Shown in pieces: positions 24,495-32,885 of a stretch of DNA of 64,000 nucleotides. The stretch spans positions 26,011 through 90,010 of the forward strand of contig JAILSC010000009.1 of assembly GCA_024697865.1 (NCBI GenBank). The letters are read 5' to 3'. The position numbers and the translations under genes are program-made. Every line of letters starts with the position of its first letter. The stretch's first letter is position 1. This DNA is from Candidatus Saccharimonadota bacterium (GTDB taxonomy: Bacteria; Patescibacteriota; Saccharimonadia; Saccharimonadales; Saccharimonadaceae). The notes under the pieces are model-generated. The model did not search any database. It saw nothing but the letters and a program-made list of their open reading frames with translations, and was not told the origin of the DNA.

Positions 24495-24854
24495 ATGTTA
24501 AATAAGAAATACCGGTTTCATTCACGCGGGGGAGTGAAATATGTGTATCAAAAGGGAAAGACGATTCGGCGACCCGGAATGTCTTTGGTGTTTTGTGAAA
24601 ATACTAAAGGCTTTACACGAGTAGCGGTAGTGGTGTCTAAGAAAGTTGAAAAGACTGCTGTAAAACGAAATCGGATTCGACGACGTATATATGAGGCTCT
24701 AAGGATAAATATGGATTTGATCCCGAAGGAGCATGATTATATTTTTGTAGTTTACGATAAAAAAATGGGAACAATAGCCTTTACTGAGTTGGAGAAATTA
24801 TTAGGGGAATTAGTGGCCGAGAGTAAAGTGTGCTATAATAAGAAGAATGGATAA
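24495..24854 (+). CDS. rnpA: Ribonuclease P protein component
   Basis: This basic protein of 119 residues supports RNase P RNA in 5' maturation of tRNAs. The family signature KRNRIRRRIYEALR is at about residues 57-70, with VSKKVEKTAVKRNR before it. A TATAAT box (24483-24488) ends six bases before the ATG, so initiation is probably leaderless. The 3' end overlaps yidC by eight bases. Confidence 0.96.
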   Translation: MLNKKYRFHSRGGVKYVYQKGKTIRRPGMSLVFCENTKGFTRVAVVVSKKVEKTAVKRNRIRRRIYEALRINMDLIPKEHDYIFVVYDKKMGTIAFTELEKLLGELVAESKVCYNKKNG

Positions 24855-25956
24855 AAAGAGTGTAAAAAAATACATCTATGGGGGGCTCTTTGTTCTTTTT
24901 GTGATTGGTTCGATTGCCACCGGAAGTCCGTTTAACTTTATCGATATGATCGTGGTGAGGCCAATCGTCAATATTTTGTTTGTGATCTTTAATTTGGTAC
25001 ACGATTTTGGTTTAGCGATTATTATTTTAACAATCATCGTGAAGCTTTGTATGTGGCCAATAATGAAAAAACAATTGAATCAATCTAAATTGATTCGGAA
25101 GTTGCAGCCAGAATTAACGAAGATTAAGAAGAATTGTAAAGGTAATAAACAATTAGAATCTTTGCAAACGATGGATTTATATAAGCGATACAATGTAAAA
25201 CCATTTGCATCGATGTTGACGTTATTGATTCAGTTACCAATCTTTATTGCGATTTTCTCGGCGATTCGAGTAGTAGCTACGCCAATGCCGACGGATAATC
25301 TAATGAACCGAGCTTATAGTATTGTGGCTTATGAAGGTTCAGAGATAAAAACACTGGAGGAAAAACAAGAAGTATATTTGGCCAGCTTAACAGATGAATC
25401 GGTGCCGGTAGAAGAAAAATTGGCTTATGATTTTCACCCGCAACTATTTGGGGTGATTAATTTAGACGTAAAGGCGAGCGACGTGTTGATGGGAAATTTT
25501 TCCTGGAGCGCATTGTTTATCTTGATTTGTACGATTGCGGCCTCAGTGATTCAATATTGGGCCACAAAACAACAGATGCCTTCCGGTAAATCGGAGAAAA
25601 AGAAGAAGTTCCGCGATCTAATTAAAGAAGCTAAAGACGGAAAAGAGATTGATGAGTCTGAAATTAGTACAATAGCAACTGGTTCAATGGCTGGGATGAT
25701 GCCAATCATGATGTTTGTCATTATGTTTAACTTGAATGGGGCGTTGGCATTCTATTACTTCCTTAGTAATATTATTACGGTAACACAGCAAAGAATAGTG
25801 TTAAGAAAAGTAGATGACGAAATTGATGCAGTAACAGATAAAGCTGTACTAAAAGAACTTAGGGGGATTAAAGAAGCCGAAGTGGTGGAAAATAAAAAAA
25901 CAGGAACAAAAGTAACAAGAATCTCCGCGAAAGATATTAAAAAGAAAAGGAGATAA
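24847..25956 (+). CDS. yidC: Membrane protein insertase YidC
   Basis: This 369-residue YidC/Oxa1 insertase has an N-terminal TM, a basic cytoplasmic loop (KKQLNQSKLIRKLQPELTKIKKNCKG), the conserved NVKPFASMLTLLIQLPIFIAIF segment and C-terminal TM helices (MAGMMPIMMFVIMFNLNGALAFYYFLSN). The C-tail is basic (KDIKKKRR), as in versions that bind ribosomes. A second YidC-like domain is encoded at 46416-48320 in a fusion. A TGC-TATAAT box inside rnpA ends seven bases before ATG. Confidence 0.95.
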   Translation: MDKKSVKKYIYGGLFVLFVIGSIATGSPFNFIDMIVVRPIVNILFVIFNLVHDFGLAIIILTIIVKLCMWPIMKKQLNQSKLIRKLQPELTKIKKNCKGNKQLESLQTMDLYKRYNVKPFASMLTLLIQLPIFIAIFSAIRVVATPMPTDNLMNRAYSIVAYEGSEIKTLEEKQEVYLASLTDESVPVEEKLAYDFHPQLFGVINLDVKASDVLMGNFSWSALFILICTIAASVIQYWATKQQMPSGKSEKKKKFRDLIKEAKDGKEIDESEISTIATGSMAGMMPIMMFVIMFNLNGALAFYYFLSNIITVTQQRIVLRKVDDEIDAVTDKAVLKELRGIKEAEVVENKKTGTKVTRISAKDIKKKRR

Positions 25957-25958
25957 AT

Positions 25959-26420
25959 ATGAATAAAGATGAATCAATTAGATTTGCTGCCAGATATCTG
26001 GAAGATTTACTGAGCTTTTTTGGAATTAATGTAGCAGTAAGTTCAACAATTGACGATGAGGTAATTCAGTTATCGGTGCCCTCCACGTCGCTTAACTCGC
26101 TATTGATTGGCCGAAATGCGGATAATTTGCGAGCCTTACAGCATATAGTATCGATGGCTTTAGTATCTAAAGAGGCGGAAGTAACTAGAGTGAATGTAGA
26201 TGTAGCTAATTACAAAAGACAGAGGGCAGATAGAATCGCTAGTAAAGCTGAGGGATGGATCGCAAAAGTACGTGAAAGTGGACAGCCATTTATCGTAGAT
26301 TTAAATGCGGCAGACCGAAGAGTGGTGCATAAGGTAGCACAGGATTATTCGGATATTGAGACGCATTCGGAAGGGGAGGGAAGAGAACGAAAGCTAATCA
26401 TTTCTAAAATTGGCGAATAA
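25959..26420 (+). CDS. jag: KhpB/Jag-family RNA-binding protein (KH and R3H domains)
   Basis: This 153-residue protein has a KH-like domain (about 30-80, GRNADNLRALQHIVSMAL) and an R3H domain (about 90-150, LNAADRRVVHKVAQDYSDIETHSEGEGRERKLIISK). The N-terminal Jag_N domain of Firmicute homologues is absent. It binds RNA and is linked to control of cell elongation and division in other bacteria. It is two bases downstream of yidC, the usual neighbour. Confidence 0.93.
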   Translation: MNKDESIRFAARYLEDLLSFFGINVAVSSTIDDEVIQLSVPSTSLNSLLIGRNADNLRALQHIVSMALVSKEAEVTRVNVDVANYKRQRADRIASKAEGWIAKVRESGQPFIVDLNAADRRVVHKVAQDYSDIETHSEGEGRERKLIISKIGE

Positions 26421-26428
26421 ATAACAAT

Positions 26429-26463
26429 AAAAAAATAGCCACTTTAAAAGTGGCTATTTTTTA
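26429..26463. terminator. Bidirectional terminator between jag and the LCP gene
   Basis: A nearly perfect palindrome AAAAATAGCCACTTT/AAAGTGGCTATTTTT spans 26431-26461 and provides a T-run in both directions for convergent jag and LCP transcripts. The LCP stop codon lies at its right end. Confidence 0.88.
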
Positions 26464-28089
26464 CTCAGTTTCAGTTGAGTGATTGCCGCCAAGGATGAGG
26501 ACGAAGTCATAGTCGGTAGAAACACCGGCAGGGAGATCTTCGGCGGATTTAGCTTCAACGTTATATTTCTGCTCTAAGAATTTTAGACTATCTGGTTTAG
26601 CATCAGTGAGAGCATAAAGGGTGTAATTATCAGTATATTCGCCAGCAGGAGCGTCGTCGGTGGTAACACCGTCGTAAAGATCGGTGGTGAGCTCGGCCGC
26701 TTCAGTGGCGGCAAGGCCTGGAGTTTCGGCACCATTCAGGATAAGAATAGCAGTGTCTTCGTAGGCGAGAGGCTCGTTAGAGAACATTTTGGCAACATAA
26801 TTCTGGATGGCAGTGTAATAGCCGACGCCGCCAACTGGCAAGACATAAGAAATGCCGTTGATAGTACCAGTAGTCATGTAATTTTCTGGCTCGATTAAGG
26901 AGACTTGTCGCATGTGATCAAAATCGAATTCGGAAAGGAGATGAGCAAGAGTTTTTAACTCATTGACGGAAAAACTAGAGCTAAAATTATCTCCTAGGGT
27001 GTTGGCTAGATCAAGAAGTTCAGAGATAGAGAGGTTCTTTTCGAAGACTTTGTCTTTAATACCAATAAGAATTTTTTGCTGAGAAGCCCCACGAGAGAAG
27101 TCGCCACTAGTAGTACCGTGACGAGCGCGAGCGAGACCAAGAGCTTCTTCACCGTCTAAAGTATAAGGAATGCCAGCCTGGTAGACGGCTTTAGTATATT
27201 CATAGTCCGCGATGTCTTCATCTAAGGTAACAGTGACTCCGTCAAGAATATTTACGATAGAAACCAAAGAACCCCAGTTGAGGTGGGCGTAATATTGAAG
27301 GTCTAGACCCAGAATACTACTAACTTCTGTCATCAAGGCTTCGGCGCCAGCCCGGTCATTGCTACCGTCCATATTGTTACACCAATAAACCTCATTAATT
27401 TTGCCGGTAGCGGTGCAGGTGTTAGAGACTTTAAGGTCGCGAGGGAGAGAGAGCATGGCTAGGTCGCCGGTTTCTTGATTAAGACTGATTACCATAATGG
27501 AATCGGTTAGTTGAGCACCGTCATGAACGTAATTTCCCTCAGTTCCTTCCATGTCATAGCCGCTAGTGCCAAAAGCGAGGATATTAGTGCGACCGTTTTC
27601 ATCGGTCTTTAAGGGGTCGTAGGTTTCTGAGAAAAAGTCAAAAATGTTGCCGTCATTAGTCATATTGCTAAGTTTATTATTAAGCCAGATAATAACACCT
27701 ACGCCAATGATAAGCAGGATCAAGATAATAATAATGATAGTAGTAATAACTTTACGTTTCTTACTTTTAGGCTTCTTTTCTTTTTTCATTTTTTTGGCTT
27801 TCTTTATGGGTTCATTAGCGGCAACTAGTTGGCCGGATTGTTCATCAAAATCAAAAGCTTGAACTGGTTTAAGAAAATCTTCAGTGGTGCCAGATGAAAC
27901 AACAGGAGTAGACTGAGGTTTCTGGCTGATGGTTTTCTTAGAGGTAGCTTTTTTAGTAGCTGTTTTCTTAACAACAGGTTTTTTAGTAGTTGATTTTTTA
28001 GAGGTAGTTTTTTTAGTGGCAGTAGTAGCAGCGGTCGTTTTTTTGGGACGACGCGGAGCTAGGCCATCAATTGATTTATTTTTGTCCAT
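26461..28089 (-). CDS. LytR-CpsA-Psr (LCP) family glycopolymer-peptidoglycan ligase
   Basis: This 542-residue membrane protein has a cytoplasmic N-terminus that is a long Lys/Thr-rich repeat (TTKKPVVKKTATKKATSKKT..), a TM helix (about 114-136), then an LCP domain with TDSIMVISLNQETGDLAMLSLPRDL, and GLARARHGTTSGDFSRGASQQKIL near its end. The C-terminal LytR_C-like domain includes LILNGAETPGLA. LCP enzymes transfer undecaprenyl-linked teichoic acids or capsule to peptidoglycan, which fits the glycan region that follows. The -10 TGC-TATAAT (28103-28098) ends eight bases from ATG and overlaps the divergent promoter. Confidence 0.92.
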   Translation of the reverse strand: MDKNKSIDGLAPRRPKKTTAATTATKKTTSKKSTTKKPVVKKTATKKATSKKTISQKPQSTPVVSSGTTEDFLKPVQAFDFDEQSGQLVAANEPIKKAKKMKKEKKPKSKKRKVITTIIIIILILLIIGVGVIIWLNNKLSNMTNDGNIFDFFSETYDPLKTDENGRTNILAFGTSGYDMEGTEGNYVHDGAQLTDSIMVISLNQETGDLAMLSLPRDLKVSNTCTATGKINEVYWCNNMDGSNDRAGAEALMTEVSSILGLDLQYYAHLNWGSLVSIVNILDGVTVTLDEDIADYEYTKAVYQAGIPYTLDGEEALGLARARHGTTSGDFSRGASQQKILIGIKDKVFEKNLSISELLDLANTLGDNFSSSFSVNELKTLAHLLSEFDFDHMRQVSLIEPENYMTTGTINGISYVLPVGGVGYYTAIQNYVAKMFSNEPLAYEDTAILILNGAETPGLAATEAAELTTDLYDGVTTDDAPAGEYTDNYTLYALTDAKPDSLKFLEQKYNVEAKSAEDLPAGVSTDYDFVLILGGNHSTETE

Positions 28090-28093
28090 TGTT

Positions 28094-28103
28094 TATAATT
28101 ATA
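28094..28103. promoter_or_regulatory. Palindromic shared -10 element of two divergent leaderless genes
   Basis: The perfect palindrome TATAATTATA supplies TATAAT to the plus strand (28094-28099) and to the minus strand (28103-28098). The two start codons are at 28109 and 28089, leaving 19 bp between the coding regions. RNA polymerase can occupy only one direction at a time. Confidence 0.7.
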
Positions 28104-28108
28104 GCATA

Positions 28109-28435
28109 ATGAGCGTGAAATTAACGAAAAAACAATTAGCGGTATTAACCTACATAGAGGATTTTACAGAGGCTCAAGGATATTCTCCTTCTTATCGGGA
28201 AATTATGGCGGGATTAGGGTTGTCGTCGGTGTCGGCGGTGGCGGAACACGTAGATAATTTAGTCGAAAAGGGAGCTTTGAAAAAAGTTCCAGGGGCGGCG
28301 AGATCATTAGAAATATTAGATTATAAACACGAAGAAACAGTAAAATTATTTAAAGAAAAAGTGTTAATTGCCTCGGACGATGACAAAAAGATACTGGTCA
28401 AGGCCGCGGAAATACTGGGATTAGATTTAGAATAA
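28109..28435 (+). CDS. LexA-like DNA-binding protein without the autoprotease domain
   Basis: This 108-residue protein resembles the winged-helix N-terminal domain of LexA (KLTKKQLAVLTYIEDFTEAQGYSPSYREIMAGLGLSSVSAVAEHVDNLVEKG). Full LexA is about 200 residues and carries a Ser/Lys S24 protease domain; here only about 35 helical residues follow, so RecA-stimulated self-cleavage is not possible. It is probably a regulator with another input. The start ATG 28109 follows TATAAT by nine bases; longer in-frame starts would overlap the divergent LCP gene. The last codon abuts the stop of the convergent sulfatase gene. Confidence 0.75.
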   Translation: MSVKLTKKQLAVLTYIEDFTEAQGYSPSYREIMAGLGLSSVSAVAEHVDNLVEKGALKKVPGAARSLEILDYKHEETVKLFKEKVLIASDDDKKILVKAAEILGLDLE

Positions 28436-30118
28436 TTATTTCAAATCAAAGACATTGCCGGTTTCAATGATGGTGGAATCATCCCAGGCAGGGCCGGTTT
28501 GGATTTCTTCTACCATATGGTCTTCCTCATTCCAGACATAGTAAATGATAGTGCGATCTCTAGGTGCTTTGATGCCTTGGAATAACTCAGTGCTGGACTT
28601 ACCTTTGTGTAGATCATCGAAAGCGTTGCCGAGGTCTTCGAAGGAAATAGGTTGGTCGGAGCGAAGCATCTTAGAGTGGTTCTCATTAACACCTTTAATG
28701 TAGAGAATCGGATTGAAACGACTATTAATGTAATCATATTCCCAAACACCGTCACGATAGCCGTGATCGGCCATAATAACTATGGAAGCATTGTCATAAG
28801 CATTGGCTGATTTAAGACGATCAAGATAAGCTTTGATTACTTTGAAGGTAGCGGTTTGTTTTTGGGAATAAGTACCGACGGTTTTATCGACAGGGTTGAG
28901 GTTTTCGTCGAGATTAAACCAGATATGAGCACCTTCGAGGTGAATAAAGTGGAAGACTTTTTGGTCAACAACCTCTAGCTCTTCGTTGTTATAAATATCG
29001 TAATTGGCCTTATCACGCCAATCGAAATCAACTTTATTGTCTTCGAGATCGGATTTTTGGAAACTTAAGTTTTCGATATGAGCCTTACCTTTAAGGGGGT
29101 AAGGGAGATATTTGTAAAAATCATATCTGGCAATTTCGCTGAAGAAATTACTGCGGTTGATTTTAGTACGACTAGATATATTTTTGAAAATGGCAGCGGA
29201 TCCAGGATCCATGATAACGTCGTTGTCGTAGAAATACATATTATAGTGATCATCATTCAAAGTTTTAATGATGCTTGAATTGGCGAAAGCTGACTGAGAA
29301 TATTTATCGAAGCTGGTTTCGTTATGGTTGGGAATTTGGGAAAAGATATAAGGGATAGAATCTCTAGTATACGGATAATAGGAGACGGTATCTTGATAAT
29401 AAGTAAAATCTTTAAAGGTGTTTTGATAATCTGAATCGTCTTGCAAAAGGTTGTCGAAGGATTTAGAATCAACGGCGTCTACGAGGAAAATGAAGAAATT
29501 ACGATCATTAGAGACCTGATTGTAGTAATCAAAGGTGGCTTTAGTGATGAATTTATCCTTAAGGGCGTCAGTGGTGACGAGGGAAGAGACTAGAGAAACT
29601 GTGAGCATGGCAAATACTATGCCGGTGATGGGGGCGATAAAAGAAACCACCTTAGGAAGTTTAAATTTTTTGATAGCAAAGAAGAGACCGGCAAAAGCGA
29701 TAAGCCAAAGAATAACAGAAATGGCGGATTCAACTTTATATTGGCGCCATTTAAATACCTCTCCATTAATACCGGGAAGAGTATTAGCAAGGAAGTTACC
29801 CTGGATATAAGTGATCAGAAAAACACAGAAGACGACGGAAGTAATAATATAGTAAACATTGATTTTTTTGAAAAGCTTGATAGCGCAAAAGTAAACTAAG
29901 GCGAAGAAGGCGAGGAGGATGACGGTAAAGATAAAGAAAGCGGGGACGAGCTGGGGAAGCATATCGTAAAGGTCGAACCAGAAATCATTAATATTGCCAG
30001 AATATAGGGAAATAGGTTCAAAAATTAAGAACATAAAGCTGATAGCAAAAGACAAAACTATAGCTGGTAAAAAGTTTTTAAAAAATTGGTGTTTTGTTTC
30101 GATTTGATCCTTCTTCAT
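28436..30118 (-). CDS. LTA-synthase-like membrane phosphotransferase/sulfatase-fold enzyme
   Basis: This 560-residue protein has about five N-terminal TM helices (residues 15-190) followed by an extracellular alkaline-phosphatase-superfamily domain. FFIFLVDAVDSKSFD carries the first metal ligand, Thr in SYYPYTRDSIPY (about residue 250) is the likely nucleophile, and VIMADHGYRDG holds the Asp/His metal ligands. Relatives add glycerol phosphate, phosphoethanolamine or other phospho-groups to lipids and glycans. It fits the teichoic-like locus nearby. TATAAT lies about 12 bases before ATG. Confidence 0.85.
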   Translation of the reverse strand: MKKDQIETKHQFFKNFLPAIVLSFAISFMFLIFEPISLYSGNINDFWFDLYDMLPQLVPAFFIFTVILLAFFALVYFCAIKLFKKINVYYIITSVVFCVFLITYIQGNFLANTLPGINGEVFKWRQYKVESAISVILWLIAFAGLFFAIKKFKLPKVVSFIAPITGIVFAMLTVSLVSSLVTTDALKDKFITKATFDYYNQVSNDRNFFIFLVDAVDSKSFDNLLQDDSDYQNTFKDFTYYQDTVSYYPYTRDSIPYIFSQIPNHNETSFDKYSQSAFANSSIIKTLNDDHYNMYFYDNDVIMDPGSAAIFKNISSRTKINRSNFFSEIARYDFYKYLPYPLKGKAHIENLSFQKSDLEDNKVDFDWRDKANYDIYNNEELEVVDQKVFHFIHLEGAHIWFNLDENLNPVDKTVGTYSQKQTATFKVIKAYLDRLKSANAYDNASIVIMADHGYRDGVWEYDYINSRFNPILYIKGVNENHSKMLRSDQPISFEDLGNAFDDLHKGKSSTELFQGIKAPRDRTIIYYVWNEEDHMVEEIQTGPAWDDSTIIETGNVFDLK

Positions 30119-30192
30119 CTTAGTAGATATTATACTATAATTTGGTGAAAAAAGAATGAAAATGTTATAATGTTATTAGGAGAATTATCGTT

Positions 30193-30744
30193 ATGGCTAA
30201 GAGACGAAACTATCGAAAAATAATCTGGTGGACGGTTGGAGTAATTTTGGTGGCCGGAATAGTGATAGCTGGTATAGTAATTGGAATCAATAATACTGGA
30301 AGAACTAACAATGACGAAATGACAAAGACCGAGGAGCAACCAAAAGTTGAACAAAAGGACGATAACGATAACAAAAACACAGAAGAAGAGAACACAGAAG
30401 AGATTGATGATTATAAAAAAATAACGCAATATGAAGGAGCAGATCCAAACAAAGCAGAAGAGCTATCTGGGGTAGTGACTTACGCAAGCGTAAATGGCGG
30501 TACGTTAGTGATTCGGACAAGTATTGACCAATATCTAACAGAGGGGACTTGTGATTTGACTTTAGAACGGGATGGGCATATAATATATAGTGATACGACT
30601 AATATAGTGGGTGAGGCGTCGACTGCGACTTGTCAGGGATTTGATGTGACAACAGCAGGACTTGGGGAAGGAAAAATAGATATCATTATAAATTTGAATG
30701 CGAATAGTAAGAGCGGGGTGATTCGCGGAGGAGTCGATATTTGA
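30193..30744 (+). CDS. Single-TM protein cotranscribed with the lectin gene
   Basis: This 183-residue protein has a short basic N-terminus (MAKRRNYRK), one TM helix (about 13-33, WTVGVILVAGIVIAGIVIGI), an acidic Lys/Glu/Asn-rich linker (about 37-75) and a small Thr/Gly-rich beta domain (GVVTYASVNGGTLVIRTSIDQYL..). The function is unknown; the basic-TM-exposed order suggests cell-surface display. Its stop overlaps the lectin gene start (TGATG), implying translational coupling. A Shine-Dalgarno TAGGAG is present. Confidence 0.7.
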   Translation: MAKRRNYRKIIWWTVGVILVAGIVIAGIVIGINNTGRTNNDEMTKTEEQPKVEQKDDNDNKNTEEENTEEIDDYKKITQYEGADPNKAEELSGVVTYASVNGGTLVIRTSIDQYLTEGTCDLTLERDGHIIYSDTTNIVGEASTATCQGFDVTTAGLGEGKIDIIINLNANSKSGVIRGGVDI

Positions 30745-32885
30745 TGGTGAGACGTAGGGATAAAAGAATTTGGTGGATGCTGTTAGGGGCGTTTATTCTG
30801 GTATTTGGAATAACGTTTGTCTCGCAGAAGATTAATGATAGGGATACGGAAGCAGCGAATATGGGGGCTTTTGATCCAGGTTATATAATTTCAGACTACC
30901 AAATGACAAATTACGCCTCGATGAGTGAATCAGATATCCAGAATTTCTTGAAATCGAAAAATAGTTGTAATGACCGAGATCTTAATAAGTATACTTATGG
31001 CAATAAGGTAGGGTATTTTTCAGAGAGCACACCATACACTTGGCATGTGAAGGATGGTCATTTTGTCTGTATGGCAGAAGAGAATTTTAACGGAGAAAGT
31101 GCGGCGCATATTATTTGGCAGGCGGCACAAGACTTTAAGATTAATCCAAAAGTAATCCTCGTGATACTGCAAAAAGAACAAGGCTTAGTAACAGATACTT
31201 TCCCTCACAGTATCCAATACCGGTCGGCGATGGGTTATGGCTGTCCGGATACTGCACCATGTTCACCAAAATACGCAGGGTTTAAAAACCAAGTACGCAG
31301 TGCGGCGGAGATGCTGAGAGAGGTAATGGACGGGGGATGGTCTAACTACCCAGTGGGTGAAAACTATATAAAATATAGTCCAAATTGCAGTAGTGGTTCT
31401 TGGGTAAATGTACGGAATAGGGCGACTTCGGCTTTGTATCGCTATACATCTTATCAGCCAAATAGAGCAGTGCTAAATGGTGGTAGTGATAGTTGTTCGG
31501 CATATGGAAATAGTAATTTTTATAGGTATTTCGAAGATTGGTTTGGAGGAATTACAGCCATCCAGAAGAACGCGAGAATCGCTGACGGAACATATTATAT
31601 ATTATCATCAGCCGCAAAAACTATGGCGATAGATGTAGATAGTGGAATGTCGAAAAATGGAACCAACATTCAATTATATAGGCGAAATAATTCAAATGCA
31701 CAACAGTGGGTAATATCTTATAATTCGAGCACGGATGATTATAATATTATCAACGCCGCTTCTAAAAAGGCGTTAGACGTGGATGGCGCCAATATCAAGA
31801 GAGGGACTAATATCCAGCTTTGGGATTCAAACAAGACTTGTGCACAGAGGTGGAAAATTGTAGAAACTTCTGGTGAGGTGGTGAAATTCATCTCGGCTTG
31901 TTCGAATGCGGCGTTAGATGTATCGAGTGGGAATTTAGTAAATGGCGGTAATATTCAAACGTGGGATGATAATAACACTAAAGCCCAAAAATGGATTTTA
32001 GTGCCAGTGGAAACAGTGCCAGATGGACTATATAATATTACATCAGCAAAGAGCGATAAAACGGCGATAGATATTAGCGGTGGATCTCATAATGCTAGAA
32101 ACGGATCAAATGTTCAAATTTATCGTAATAATTATACGGCGGCACAACGTTGGTATATCGAAAAAGATAATAATGATTATTATACTATCAAAAATAAACA
32201 GAGTGGAAAAGTTCTAGATGTAGAAGGAGCAAGCGTTAAAAGTACGGCAAACGTACGTGTTTATACTGGAAACAATACTTGTGCCCAAAAATGGCGGATT
32301 TTGAAGAGTGGCGATAACTATACCTTTATCTCGGCCTGTTCACACAAGGTCTTGGATTTGGCGGGTGGAAGCATAGATAACGGTACTAATATTCGAATTT
32401 ACACTCCTAATAATACGGTTGCCCAAAAATGGAATTTTTCAGAAGTACCGATCGTAGAGTCGGGGACATATAGTGTCGTTTCGGGGCTAAACGAAAATAA
32501 AGCCGTTGATATTGCGAACGGAAGTAAATATAACGGAGCGAATATTCAATTATATAACGATAATGGCACAGACGCGCAGAAGTGGGAAATTAGTTACGAC
32601 GATAAGACTGACACATATAAGTTATTTAATAAAACAGCAAATAAGGCAATCGATGTGGATTCCGCTAGTAGAGAGAGCGGGGCAAACGTGCAGATATATT
32701 CCAGTAATAACACTTGTGCTCAAAAATGGTCAATTATAAAAACCGGTGACAAATATAAGATTTATTCCACTTGTTCTGGACTAGCTTTGGATGTGTATGG
32801 AGCCTCCACTAAGAACGGAGCAAATATTTGGCTCTATAGAGATAATGGCACAGACGCGCAGAAATGGATGCTCAAGCAGCTTTAG
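30744..32885 (+). CDS. Surface protein with lysozyme-like domain and three ricin-type beta-trefoil lectins
   Basis: This 713-residue protein has an N-terminal TM/signal anchor (residues about 10-28), then a domain of about 230 residues containing AAQDFKINPKVILVILQKEQGLV, which resembles lysozyme-like/transglycosylase helices, with several Cys. From about residue 275 there are nine repeats of about 45 residues with the motif NIQLY..N...AQ.W, i.e. three ricin B (QxW) trefoils that should bind sugars. ATG 30744 overlaps the previous stop. It is a likely adhesin or wall-binding protein for contact with a host cell. It overlaps the convergent gene by 14 bp. Confidence 0.85.
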   Translation: MVRRRDKRIWWMLLGAFILVFGITFVSQKINDRDTEAANMGAFDPGYIISDYQMTNYASMSESDIQNFLKSKNSCNDRDLNKYTYGNKVGYFSESTPYTWHVKDGHFVCMAEENFNGESAAHIIWQAAQDFKINPKVILVILQKEQGLVTDTFPHSIQYRSAMGYGCPDTAPCSPKYAGFKNQVRSAAEMLREVMDGGWSNYPVGENYIKYSPNCSSGSWVNVRNRATSALYRYTSYQPNRAVLNGGSDSCSAYGNSNFYRYFEDWFGGITAIQKNARIADGTYYILSSAAKTMAIDVDSGMSKNGTNIQLYRRNNSNAQQWVISYNSSTDDYNIINAASKKALDVDGANIKRGTNIQLWDSNKTCAQRWKIVETSGEVVKFISACSNAALDVSSGNLVNGGNIQTWDDNNTKAQKWILVPVETVPDGLYNITSAKSDKTAIDISGGSHNARNGSNVQIYRNNYTAAQRWYIEKDNNDYYTIKNKQSGKVLDVEGASVKSTANVRVYTGNNTCAQKWRILKSGDNYTFISACSHKVLDLAGGSIDNGTNIRIYTPNNTVAQKWNFSEVPIVESGTYSVVSGLNENKAVDIANGSKYNGANIQLYNDNGTDAQKWEISYDDKTDTYKLFNKTANKAIDVDSASRESGANVQIYSSNNTCAQKWSIIKTGDKYKIYSTCSGLALDVYGASTKNGANIWLYRDNGTDAQKWMLKQL

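Noticed and set aside
27929..28108. Longer N-terminus for the LexA-like protein
   Set aside because: It would run antisense through the Lys-rich start of the LCP gene (a Val/Phe-rich shadow) and lacks LexA similarity; ATG 28109 matches the domain start and promoter.
31580..32880. Regular repeats in the lectin gene as a possible CRISPR or tandem-repeat array
   Set aside because: The repeats are protein-level QxW units within one open frame; DNA identity between most units is low.
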